Of a stretch of 64,000 bases of DNA, positions 48,375 through 59,746 are shown one piece after another. Where the stretch lies: assembly GCF_022539315.1 (NCBI RefSeq), contig NC_066343.1, forward strand, positions 43,438,433 to 43,502,432, read 5' to 3'. Each line of letters starts with the position of its first letter. The stretch's first letter is position 1. The position numbers and the translations under genes are program-made. The stretch is from Serinus canaria. Lineage: Eukaryota > Chordata > Aves > Passeriformes > Fringillidae. A model generated the notes under the pieces. The model made no database searches and was not told where the DNA came from. It worked only from the letters and a program-made list of their open reading frames with translations.

Positions 48375-51300
48375 CTGTATGAAATGAGAAAAACAAAATC
48401 AGAGTTGGACAAAATGTAAGAGAGTGTTACACAGATCACATGAAATGAAAGTTCTCTTTTAGCAGCTACTGTGAGACTCAGAAATAGAAATAGAATGATC
48501 AAGACTCACAGTCTTTGAGGTCAAAGTTTTCTTATTACTACTTTGGAAAATTCTGCTGATTTGGCAATTCATTTAAATATTATTTTCACGCTGCTGAAAG
48601 TTTTAAAAATTTACTACCAAAATGCCAGCTTTTATCTGGTGAATGCATAAGCCTAATACATTTTAAACACATGGACTAAAAAACGATTGTTGGCACTGGT
48701 TTTTTATTCAAACTACTTTCTTTCCTTTTTTACCCAATTGAAAACTGATCTATGTATTTTCAAGGGAAATACTGGCCACATGAAAAAAAAATTACATTTA
48801 AATGGCTTCAGGATTTTCTCACATAGTAAGCTGTTTCTGTAAATATATATACACCTGCAACACCCAGAATTTGTCCCCTAGTAATGCAGCAAACAAGAAA
48901 TAAAAACAATTTTTAGAATAGTTTTTATATAATCAATGCCATACAAAAATGCAGAACAAAAGTTAAAATACACCTTGATTATTATCACAGGATAACATAT
49001 TGTAAACTTAAAACCAGACTTTTATAAATGACAATATAGGCCTCTGGAAAAAAAAAATCACTATTAACACTATAAAGCAGGTCAAACTCTGGCATACACT
49101 AGTAAAGAATTCACCAGCTAAGAATACATTATGCCATAGCAAAATTTGCAATCAGAGCTTCATTTTCAGTTCAATGGGAGCTCTGCTTGTAGACCAACTA
49201 CAGAACTAAATATATCAGAATACCTTATTTGCAAGTATTTACACTGCTTATATGCAAGGAGAACTTTTCAGCATTTGTCAATAAATTAGACAAACCAATA
49301 GTCAAAGCTGCAAACAATAAAAATTGAATCCTACTATAAAAACATGGCAAGAGCTTCCAGAATACTCATAACTATAAAGTACCTATACAAAGCTTGGCTT
49401 ATCAAATGTAGCCCAGCTTTCATGATGCACAAAGCTAAAAGACACCAGCTAAAGTTTCAAATGGTACTATATAGAAAATTACAGAAGTTTTCTGGAAGTG
49501 ACTTAGGAAACAAAACCAGAAGACTTAGGAACACAATCAAGTCCAAAGTGACTCTACCTCTAAATACTTTCCCTAAGTGGTGGTGGTAGGTTTTTTTTTC
49601 CTGAAACAACCTCTAAACCAAATACATTTTCTAATTTTGAATTGTTAAAAAAGTACTTCTGACTGGTTTTAAGTGACACATTAATACCACGATATTAAAA
49701 ACAACCACATAAATAGCAATATAAATCTTAGACTAAGAACGTAGAGACAATTACCAAGCTTTGCAAGAGGAAATTGTCACAAGAATACAATTACAGATGT
49801 TGTGTTTTCAAAGAAGTTCATAAAACAACTGCTCTGAGATTGTTTGATATTGTTAGCAAAAACTGGTCAAGTCTGGCAGGGCACTAGAAAATAATGTCTT
49901 CAATATAAATCCTGAGAAGCTTATTAGTGTCAATATGTGAAATACCCTTTCAGAGATGCAACCAACTGTAGAATTTGGCCTTTCCTATTAATGAATCTGC
50001 ATTTTTCATTATTGCTTACCTGTTCTATTATCCATTCTGTTACAGTTATTGCCTTCCCTTATCACTTGCTCTGCTCTTGAAGAAATAGAAATTAGACAAT
50101 TAACTGCCCTAATCACTCTCTCTATTGAATTAAGCACTTCAGGACTTAAAATATTCACTGAAATTTCCATAATCTGTTAGATTAATCTCTGTCTGAATTA
50201 TGTTATATTTCATAACTAAACTGTCTTGTACATAGTTTTGTATATATTCACGGACATGGGACCAAACAACCATCTCTCACAGTGCTGGATCTCCAGATTA
50301 TTCTCCAGCTGTCCCCTGTCATCCATAGCACTTCCCATGCAATAATGAATAAGAGTAACACAAAGTTCAGTCTGCAGGAGGAAAAACTCCACTGTCTATA
50401 CCTTTTTTAATTTTGGCAGGCTGCTCAGACAAGTCAAAAGATTCTAATCACTAATGTAAATTTTTATTGAAATTGACCTTCTATTACAGTAAAATGGAAA
50501 TTTAAAAAACCTACACTGATTCAATTATTTGACTCTGTGTAGGCTTTCAAGAACTGAGGCCCCTAACAGTTACAAAAATACTTTTTTACACAAACAGTTA
50601 TGTGGATAAGATGCAATATTCATCTATTTTCAGCATCTGAACACTATACATGGAATAGGACTACATATGAAATAAAGAGGTAAATGTGAGTGTGGTCTTG
50701 CTCACACAAACAAGTATTAAGGTGGCCGTAAAGACTGGTGTGCATATTCTAGTTTTATTTATCTCCAAAAATTTTAGAACGCAAAAAGGATGAGAAAACT
50801 CAAAGGGAAGAGCTCCTCTTGGTTTTGAGACCTTTCCAGTTGAAGTCAGGATTATCTCCTCTAGGCTACACCAGCGATCACAGCTTTAGAAGCAATACAG
50901 GAGAAAATCAACGTATTCTTAGTTTGTATCAAATACTTACTTCCCAACAACTAAACTCTTACCCACTTCTTAAAGACCCACAGTAGATTTGAAGTACTTA
51001 TGCTTTGGACCCATCTAAGTAGCAGTCTTATTTATTTTGACGTTCTCTTCCATAATCAAGGGTGCAATTGGGCATGCTCTGTTACTTTTTAGAATCCCAG
51101 AAACAAAGCCAATTCTGTGCAAAAACTCTGAATCTAAATGATCACCCCATTTATACTAGCAAGACAGATCCTAAGAGCCAACTGTTCTTGTTGAGAAATG
51201 AGTCAGCTGAGAGAATGGAAGAAACCTGTGAACAGAACCTTGACCTTTTCTGATCCTTTGCAATACTGACTGAGGCATTCCTGAAAACCCAAAAATAAAG

Positions 51301-53265
51301 CTATTCTTTTTTTTTTTTTTATTGTTACCAATTTTTCAAAAGTGCTAATGTATAAAGTCGCCATTTCATGTTCCAGACATGAATCACAAGTGTGTGTATT
51401 GACAGAGCAACCACTTCTCTGAGCAAGAAAATTTCAAGTAATCAAATAGACAACACTTTGTTTGAAGAGGCAATAATGCAAGGACCAGTTTTGAAAATGT
51501 GGGTCAAATCCATTTTTCATTGCTAGAAACAATGCCTAAGAGAAGGCTAGCATTAAGAAATCACAGAATAGCAACAGAAATGTTCTGACATTAACTTTAT
51601 GACAGCTTAGTTTACTGTCATTCTGGCAGTAGCCTCATTGAAATATTAATGTAGTGCCACAACAGTGTTTATTATGATGACCTGGGCCTCTACAGCTTCT
51701 TTTTAACCCAATAAAGCATTCTGTAAAAGAAGCCAAATAGATTTTCAAGAGAAAATGCAAAAGTTAATGTGTTCACTTTCAAGGGGAGATTTAGCCCTTA
51801 AAGACAACATGGATGTCTGTGATAGAGATCCCAGACCTGTAACATCATAAAGCTGCACAGATTTTTAAATTATACTTTAAATAGAAGATAAGTAAAGACA
51901 GTGAATGGTACAAATGATTATATGAGGTTATGCACAGACAGTTGTTTCTCTTCTGCATCTGCTATCCTTCACCCCTCTTTCCAGAAGAAACGTGTAGCTC
52001 TCTATCATTTAAGGCAATAGCCATAAACACTGAAGTGTGTTTTGTTTCCAAGAGCAGAACAGCTGCAGCCTACAGCTCCAGAATAATCTGTACCATCAAA
52101 GTCAGGCAGGCCAACTTAGATTAATAAACAGGAAGCTTCCCAAAGGCCAATTCTCAGGTTTAGCTGGTGGGATATACCTTAGAATTCTCAACAGAGATAA
52201 AAACCAAAAAATTAATTTTCTGTCTCCCAGGAACAAGACAACCTGGAAGACTGAATTTGAAGTCTAAATAACCTCTCCTGTTCATATACTCTACATGTAT
52301 TAAGACAATGCTTTACATTCTCCCAAGTATACAGATGGATGAACTGTGACATTTTGCTGAAATATACTTCCCCCTTACAGTTTTTCTAAAATTAACTTAT
52401 CACTATACTTGGTAGAGCTTCCAAATTTTTTCACTTACATAACTTACATAACTTTTATTATAGGATGTTGAATACAACCAATTTAGGCTACATATACTTG
52501 AAAATATCTTTCAAATTCCATAACTGAACAACGATAAGCAACACAAAAAAGAGAAGAAGGTGAGGGATGAAAGGCAGGAGAGGAAAGAAGAGGATGAATT
52601 TTATGTGTTTCAGAAAACATGACTCAGGGTTTACATTTTCCATTCAGAGGTGTAATTTAAACCAATAGTTTGTTCAAAAGTTACTCTATCTCTGTAGCAA
52701 AATACCAAACCAACAAAAACACAGTTACAAAAATCTGTGAAACTGGGACAAAATGAGCAATTGTAAAACAAGTTCAATTAAGATTTTCTATGAAGAGGTG
52801 GAGCGAGGGGGATTGTTATTGTTTTTTTGAACAGTATTTTTTAGACCAGCAACTAAGTGACCCACAACTCATACAATTTCCAGGCATCTTTTTTAAGTTA
52901 CTGACTTCATCATTTTTAAGTGTGGCTTTATTGTATAGAAAAGTCTTTGTCATTTCAATGCTTCTACTTTCTGATTTACTTCATATGAACACATCAATTT
53001 CTCAGAGTATATACTTAAACACAAACTTTGAAAATGTATGTGTAATTGATGACAGCTCAATTAAGCTTCCACAGGACTACAAGATTACTCATGCTGTAAA
53101 GGAAAAAGGTAAACTAATGGAGAGTGATCTCTGATCTGAAGAGACTTGCAGTCCATAAAAGTATGTGTATTTTTAATTTTTAAAATGCCTGTTTGTTTTG
53201 GTATATCTTTTTCTATCCAAGCTTACAGCTAGCAGGCTTTTAATTTATTTTTATTTAATGTTCAC
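48375..53265 (-). other. CNTLN: CNTLN intron, no features recognised
   Basis: This is 4.9 kb of AT-rich intron between two well-defined phase-0 exon ends, so no coding exon need be missing. I see only short homopolymers (for example T13 near 51308) and a small direct repeat of 'acttacata' near 52433-52450. The plus-strand frame of 114 codons at 52790-53134 has no recognisable similarity and no splice context and is treated as chance. Confidence 0.75.
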
Positions 53266-53391
53266 CTTTAGCTGCAGTGTCTTCTCTAAGTTTTCAATCT
53301 TCCTTTCAGCTATTTTAAGCTTCTTTAGTTCCTCTGACTCTCTAAAAGAGCTCTTTGGGGACAGAGACCTTGAACGTTTCACAGGTGGTTC
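53266..53391 (-). CDS. CNTLN: CNTLN coding exon (KRSRSLSPKSS motif and coiled coil)
   Basis: This exon has exactly 42 codons, phase 0 on both sides: acceptor ATTCTCCAG before 53391, donor GTGAAC after 53266. Residues 1-18 are a basic, serine-rich linker, EPPVKRSRSLSPKSSF, with two S-P sites, a typical target for proline-directed kinases (inference from motif only). Residues 19-42 form a coiled coil containing AERKIENLEKTLQLK. Both halves are almost identical to the human centlein sequence I recall, including the KRSRSLSPKSSF run. Together with the exon at 48257 this is the strongest evidence for the gene identity. A longer frame through the upstream intron is open but is not exon. Confidence 0.95.
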
Positions 53392-53867
53392 CTGGAGAAT
53401 AAAACAAGGACATGGTTGAACTAGTTGGAACACCGGATTATGAAAGACATGCAGAATTAAAGAAGAAGTAATTTTGAATACTAATAATGAATTATAAAAA
53501 AAAAAAATCTGCATGGAATACCAGAGAAATAACAAGCAGAATTACCACAGCGCTACCACTAAAGGTTTCTCTGTGACTCGTTAATGAGAATATTCATTTA
53601 CATTTACATTGTTTCTTTCAGAATAATGATGTCCCATTAGGGAAGACTAAAGGGTTATAGACTCAGAAATGCAAGAAACCTCATTACAAAGGAGGGGATA
53701 GAGGCTGGTCTAATTGCTCTATAAGGGTCCAAGGTTACACTTGATAGGACAACCAGAAACAAGAGGGAAAGGATTTTTTTCCCTTTGAAATAGTTTAACA
53801 CACTGTGAAGTTGAAGGAACAATATGCTTGAGGAATATAAATACAACAGACAGTAGATCTTATACCA

Positions 53868-53887
53868 TAATGACCATATGGTCATTA
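53868..53887. repeat. Perfect 20-bp palindrome
   Basis: TAATGACCAT is followed directly by its exact reverse complement ATGGTCATTA, with no spacer. Confidence 0.95.
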
Positions 53888-54462
53888 ACTATAATGTGAC
53901 TAACCAGAGACAAGAATATGTGTTTATATTATGTACAGCTTCATACAGCAATCTGGAGAAAGAGTATGTGAAAGTAACACTTAAACTGGGCAGCTTTCTT
54001 GTTCACTCTATGTCATATGTCCTTATGGCAGAGAAAGAAAGGCCTCATAAAATTAGACTTTCAGATTTTTAGAATAACTTTGGTTAAGAACAGTGAAATA
54101 CCAACACACATTTAATGCCAACTAGGAAAAATACTGTTGTGGCAACACACAAAGTCAAACAGAAACTTATAAGTTGTGATTATTCTTGTCACATTATGCC
54201 ATTTCTCTGGGAAAACAATAAAAGAAATTAGGGATAAATTCTGCTTCAATACTGTAGACATCAATATATTCACTAGTCCATTAAATTAATTTAATCTTGA
54301 AGAGTATCTTAATTAGCAATTGACATTTTTTTCTTTGACCACTACCTTCCAGCACAAAATATTTATAACACATCATACACCACATTTTCATGTTAAATAG
54401 TATGGGTTTCCAAAAAGAAGAAAAAAAATCTATCACAAAATATCAGAGAACAGAAGGATCTC

Positions 54463-54572
54463 ATATTTATATTTATATTTATATTATATTTATATTTATA
54501 TTTATATTTATATTTATATTTATATTTGTATTTATATTTACATTTACATTTATATTTATATTTATTTATTTA
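54463..54572. repeat. TTTATA hexanucleotide microsatellite
   Basis: About 17 copies of ATATTT with a few variants (one shortened unit near 54484, single substitutions to G or C towards the end, and ATTT units at the tail). Confidence 0.95.
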
Positions 54573-54701
54573 TGAATATAAATATTTCCAATGTGGTTTT
54601 GTCATTTGATTGCAGGATCCCTTTGCTTATGACACACACCTGAAACAGACATAGGAAAGTCTAACAAACAACCAAGCAAAATTTTTTTAGAGAAAGTGTT
54701 A

Positions 54702-54912
54702 CACCCTCACAAAAAAACCCCAACCAAAACCAGAACCAATCCAAACAAAACAAAAAACCCAACAATCTAAAACCAAAATACATAACAACCCCAAACCCAA
54801 AACAACCCTAAACCAAAAAAAAAAACAAGAATAAACCAAACCAAACCCCAACACCTGCCCGCTCACCTGCACCCTGCCCCCCCAACCCCCCTTGCCAAAA
54901 AAAAAAAAGCCA
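54702..54912. repeat. A/C-rich low-complexity tract
   Basis: An irregular mixture of CAAAACC, CCCCAAA and poly-A, grading into a C-rich end (CCCCCCCAACCCCCC near 54877-54892). No unit length is constant. A 73-codon minus-strand frame is a by-product. Confidence 0.85.
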
Positions 54913-55379
54913 AACCACAACTAATGTCTGGAAAGGATTTTAGTACATTTGAAAACCAAATACTAAAAAATATAATCATCTTCAAAGTCCCAGATTTTGT
55001 AAATAAAATTAATTGCTTTAAAAAAAAAAAAGGAACCAAAACCCAACCCTCCTATCTTCTACATTCCTTAATCATTATATACAGTCATATTAAATATATA
55101 TCTGTACTATGCATTATTCTTCAGTAATTGTTTTCTAGGTACACCTGGAATATACACAGTTTCTCTGAAATCACAAATAGAAGGTCAAAGCACTATGCTT
55201 GCTGCCAAAGTGAAGGACAACAAAGGATCAACCAGCACCAGACTCTTAAGAATTAATAGGTAGAGAAAACCTGAGAAGGAACAGAGAAAAGAGAAAAAAA
55301 ATACAGAAAAAGATAAAATTCACTGTCTTGCTAGTCTAGTCACAGCTGAACAGATACAATGAGTACATAAGAATTTTTT

Positions 55380-55432
55380 ATACATACGTATACGTATAGA
55401 TAGATATATATATCATATACACATACAGAGTT
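55380..55432. repeat. TA/TACG-rich simple repeat
   Basis: Mixed TACATACGTATACGTATAGA and TATATATATCATATACAC units, imperfect. Confidence 0.7.
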
Positions 55433-56329
55433 TATATGTAGCTACCTGGGAATGTGCTAGAGCCAAGGTATGTGAAAAAATGAGAAAACTTTTAACTGTT
55501 TATGGATACGGAAATGATTCCCTGTGACAATGAATGGGATTGGTGATATGTATTAAGAACATTCTATTACTTTCACGTTTTTAGTGATCAGACTAAAGGT
55601 CTGTGGAGAAAGGGCACTGGATCTGGGCTTTACAGTTGCACCTAGGTAGCTTGAACTCAGTCTTTGCTAAGGAGGTAAAGAGTTCCATCAAGACAAAGAA
55701 GACTGTGTAGTAATTGGATTGCCTGGGGCTGCTGCAAAATTCAGTTTGAAAGATGGCATCTGTAAAAATCTTCTCACAATTGTAAACTTTACTGCTCTTG
55801 CTGCCATCAAATATAAATAATAAATTTTTAATTCAGTCCTCAAATTCTACAGAAAAATTTTTACGTATCTCTATTAAATATATACAGAAATGTATATTAT
55901 GTTTCAAAATGTAATGTTTCAAAAATTTTCTACATGTTTAGGAGTGAAAAACCCTTCCAATTTTATCAGTGAAGACTGTTAATCTAAGTCAGGAAAGGAA
56001 TCCAGATCAGAATATTTTTCATTGAATGTTCCTTAAACATTTTTCCTAAAGACTAAACCAAATAGCAGAAAACCAGAAATAAGCAGTTTCTAATATATAA
56101 TAGATATGAAATTTTGTGACAGAAGATTTAGCATAAAGAAATAGCAGGTAACTGGATGGGGCACACATTAACTGATAATGGAGGCACACAAGTATAAAAA
56201 GAAAATATGCCTATTTCTAGACAACCTTCTATTACCTGTCTGCACAATGAAAGAGACCATGGGACAAAACTGCGAATAGCCACGTTCTTGAATTCAACAG
56301 GTTTTGTGTTGAATAAAGTGCCAAAATAA

Positions 56330-56445
56330 AGCAAATAAAACAAACAAACAAGGAAAACCCCAAAACAAGAAACCAAAAAAAAAAAAAAAAAAAAAAGGAA
56401 AAAAAAACCCCCCAACAACAAAAAACCCCAAAACAGAAACCAAAG
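56330..56445. repeat. A/C-rich low-complexity tract with A22 run
   Basis: AAACAAACAAAC, CCCCAAAACAAG, a 22-base A run (56375-56396), then AAACCCCCCAACAACA make up the tract. It is similar in texture to the tracts at 16016 and 54702. Confidence 0.85.
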
Positions 56446-58269
56446 TTTGAGGAAGTCAGAACTCCTCCTGAAATGTCTTAGGAGCACTTTTTCTGTACAG
56501 GCTTGATATCAATGACTCTGAGGACAGTGAGCAGAAATCCTAATGTTTTAATCAACTGAAGAAACAGAAACATTGTTGAGGCTGAATCCAGGACAGATAG
56601 AGGTGGGGCTTTTTAGAAAGAAAAATGGTAAATTCTTGATTCACTATCTCTCAACAGGAACTTTACTAGCACTGCAAGTTAGCACATGTCTTTCAGTATC
56701 TTGAACTACAGATCTAGGAGAATGATGTAAAATGTACATGAATAAAAGGCAATTCTAACTCCCATGCACCATACCACGGGAAAGCTTAGCTACAAGAAAA
56801 CCACAAAACCCTATTGAATTAGCCAGCAGACATATGAATGTCAGTTTAATCAGCTAACAGAAATCATATATTGCTCACGAAGTTTTAACTCCAAGAAGAG
56901 CTCTAGGGTTGTCAAGCCACTGACTCCTAAAATCTACATACATAACAGCTCTCAGCTACACCACTTTTCACACAGACAGGACTATGATTTTTATAACTGA
57001 CTCTAAATACACACTTAACAATATCATGAAGCAGGACATCACAACCACATTTAATAAAGCTTTTAAACATATCTTAAAGAATAAGTTGTTTCTATTACTC
57101 AGCACAACTGTAGGCAAGAGATGTGGATTTCTGCAATTAACACAAGGCTATATACATATCTATGCTGTTGCATATATAACCCAGCTGGAAGCATGCAGTC
57201 ATGCGGCCATACATGTCAATTTACTGCAGTAGTGCCAAGTTTCTGTTTGTACCAGGCTCTTCTTTTCAACACCTTTCCAACTATTCCTTCTTTCAAAGCC
57301 TTTGAAACCTTTTTAGAGCAGTAAGTCATCAAAGCAGTGTCATTCTGATCAGAAGTGATTCCATGCTTATTGGTCTTTGTATCCTGGAAATGTATATAAG
57401 GGGGAATGAAGGGCAGCACAATAGTGTTTGTAAAGTCAGAAGGATCATCTTTTTTAAACGAACATTGAATATCCCACATACTCTTCCTGTGAAATCATGC
57501 ACTAATGCCTTCTGACAGTAATGATTTTGTCATAAAAGGCTGAAAACAGGAGAATGAGAAGATACGGAAAGGAAAAAGGGTAAAGTACTAGCACAGTAAT
57601 AATACCTTCTCCATTTTAGAAAATCCAGAGTATTTCCACAATTTCACTTACTGTGTTGCCTTACATACAAAGGAGCTCGTCAACTGAGTTCCCAAAAGTT
57701 TTAATAGAGACTTGTGTGCTCTTGTGAAGAAGCGGACATATCAAACAGCCTTGACTATTGAAAGAGCATGACTCAGACCTACAAATCAAAACAGGAAGAA
57801 ATTTTCTACAATAGGCTTTAAAACTTGTATTTAGTTTTAATCAAGGCAGTGTAATTGCTTTATTTTGACACAGTGCATGACAAACACAGTGGTCTCATTT
57901 ACTTTCCCCTGAGGAAACAGAAAAAGACATTGTGGGGGGCTAACCTTGGCAAAGGGTCAAACACCCACTCAACTGCTCCTCCAGTTTCCTTCCCCACTAG
58001 GACAGGAGAAAACAGGATGATAAAGCTGGTGGATTTACCACTCAGCATCATCGGCTGACTCAACTTGAAGAAAATTGATTTAAGTTATTGCCACTTGGAA
58101 TATATTTAGGTTGTAAGAAAAAAAGAAAAAAAAAATTAATTAACACAGTCTTCCCCTACACAAAAGAAGCTCCCAGCTTCCCAGGCATAACTTCATTCCA
58201 TCACTCCTGACTCTTTTACCACCTGCTGAGCGATTCAGGCAGAAGGTTTACAATCAATGCTTAACAGCT

Positions 58270-58556
58270 CCCATTGGGCCATTTCTTCCTTCTCATACTT
58301 TTCTCCTGCTCCTGCACAGGGCCTCTTCACAGGCTGGAGTCCTTCAGGATAAACTTATCCCAGAGTGAGTCTTCCATGGACCATAGTTCATGTAAGAGGG
58401 GAATCTGCTCCAGCATCTACTCCCCTCCCCAAGCTGTGGCTTCCATGAGCAAATATCCACTTGCTCTGGGCTCCTCCACAAGCTATATTATTGACATCTG
58501 CTCCACAGTGATCGTCTCCCTGGGCTGCAGAGAAATACCTGTTTCCAGCATATGAA
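58270..58556 (-). mobile_element. Degenerate LTR-like fragment with CTGCTCC units
   Basis: This GC-richer segment has recurring units on the plus strand such as CTGCTCCAGCA, CTTGCTCTGGGCTCCTCC, CATCTGCTCCACAGTG and CTGGGCTGCAG. The reverse complement resembles the GGAGCAG-unit core of the two LTRs, though far more diverged. I take it as an old LTR of the same general architecture lying on the minus strand. There are no clear ends. A plus-strand frame of 93 codons covers it and is presumably incidental. Confidence 0.45.
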
Positions 58557-59582
58557 GTTAATCCTTCTTCTCCTCCTTTCTGACCTCCACATTTGTCAGT
58601 CTGTTTCTTACCTTCTGTTCTTTAGTCTATACTGCCTGTGTAGCGTTTTGTTTTTTCTTAAGCACATTTTCACAGAAATGCCCACTACATGCTCCTGAAG
58701 AAATGTTCTAAAGTGTGTCTTTTCCCAAAACTAACATACAGTACAGATCCTTAAGAAAGAGCAAGCTATACATTTTTTAAAGAAATTATGATGAGATACT
58801 ATATGCGGATAAACTAAAAGATTTCAGAGGAAGTGGACATGATGGTCCACTAGTGCATTATTTACACCATTCAGAATCACATTCACCTTTGCAACCTTGT
58901 TAACAGTATCCCATACTCTATACAATCACAATAAAAAATAGATGAGGGAGTCTGAACACAGTGAAAAGCATAATGATTTCAGCTAATTTAATAGATCCAT
59001 TTAAATAATGGAATTATTTACAGATGTCACTCGTTTACTATAGCTCATCGGTGTTGTTATTTAATGCCTAAATCAAACAGTGAGACTCCACAAAATTTGG
59101 CACCATACAAAGCTGAAAGCATAAACTTCAAAGGACATTGTTGTCATTCTTCCTAGGGAAAAATACTATATTCCACTCTAAAAGTCAAGAATTTGGGGAA
59201 AAAATATTTTTCATTTAAAAATTCATAATAATAAGCATTTATATTTCTCCCACTTTCCTTAAAGTGAAAGATGGTCATTCTATAAACACCACAAAATATC
59301 TGATAAATATTCATTTTAGCAAACCTACAAAGAATTTATCCTGCAAATAGTTCATTTAATTAAGAATCCCTTATTCAGTATTTAATAAGGTAAAACCTTC
59401 TACTCCCAACAGCTATTTTAACAAGTCTTTGGCAGATAACACAGGAACTATTCAAACAAGCTTCCAGAATTATAAGCAGCGTCAACAGATATTAAAATTA
59501 TTATCTGGGCCCTTGAGCAAAAACGTTTGGCTTCACCAGCCTGACTTCCACACAAATACACCAGATAATAAAACTACCCTAC

Positions 59583-59746
59583 CTCGTGCTTTCTTCCAGT
59601 CCTTATATTGTTGCTTTCCAGAGTATCTGCAGTGTACAAATTATGCTCTGCTAGGTTAAGATCCACTTCCTTCATTTTTTTCTGTAAAAGCTCCATTTCA
59701 GATTCTTGTTTTGTAATATAATCCTCTAGCTCACTTAAAGAAATAC
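59583..59746 (-). CDS. CNTLN: CNTLN coding exon (coiled coil, SLSELE segment)
   Basis: This 164-bp exon has acceptor ...TTTTCTAG before 59746 and donor GTAGGG after 59583. It begins with two bases completing a split codon and then encodes 54 residues starting ISLSELEDYITKQESEMEL and ending RTGRKHE. The heptad-rich first half predicts a coiled coil. It aligns with the human centlein segment that runs SLSSLE...QKSEIEYLQEKL and ends ...GKHK just before EPPVKRS. The last codon is complete, which matches the phase-0 start of the next exon at 53391. The middle (about residues 30-50) is divergent and serine/asparagine-rich, as in other centleins. Identification comes from the SLS-LE and KHE/EPPVKR junctions and the good splice sites. 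Confidence 0.9.

Larger units (their letters stand above)
53392..59582 (-). other. CNTLN: CNTLN intron with low-complexity tracts and a degenerate LTR-like fragment
   Basis: This is about 6.2 kb with no supported exon. It holds the A/C-rich tracts at 54702-54912 and 56330-56445, a TTTATA hexanucleotide array at 54463-54572, TA/TACG-rich sequence at 55380-55432, a perfect 20-bp palindrome at 53868-53887 and the LTR-like fragment at 58270-58556. The rest is ordinary AT-rich intron. Confidence 0.7.

Noticed and set aside
52790..53134. 114-codon plus-strand frame next to a CNTLN exon
   Set aside because: It is antisense to CNTLN, AT-rich, hydrophobic in patches and has no similarity I recognise; no promoter or splice signals support it.
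54699..54920. Glycine/phenylalanine-rich 73-codon minus-strand frame
   Set aside because: It is a pure translation of the A/C-rich low-complexity tract.
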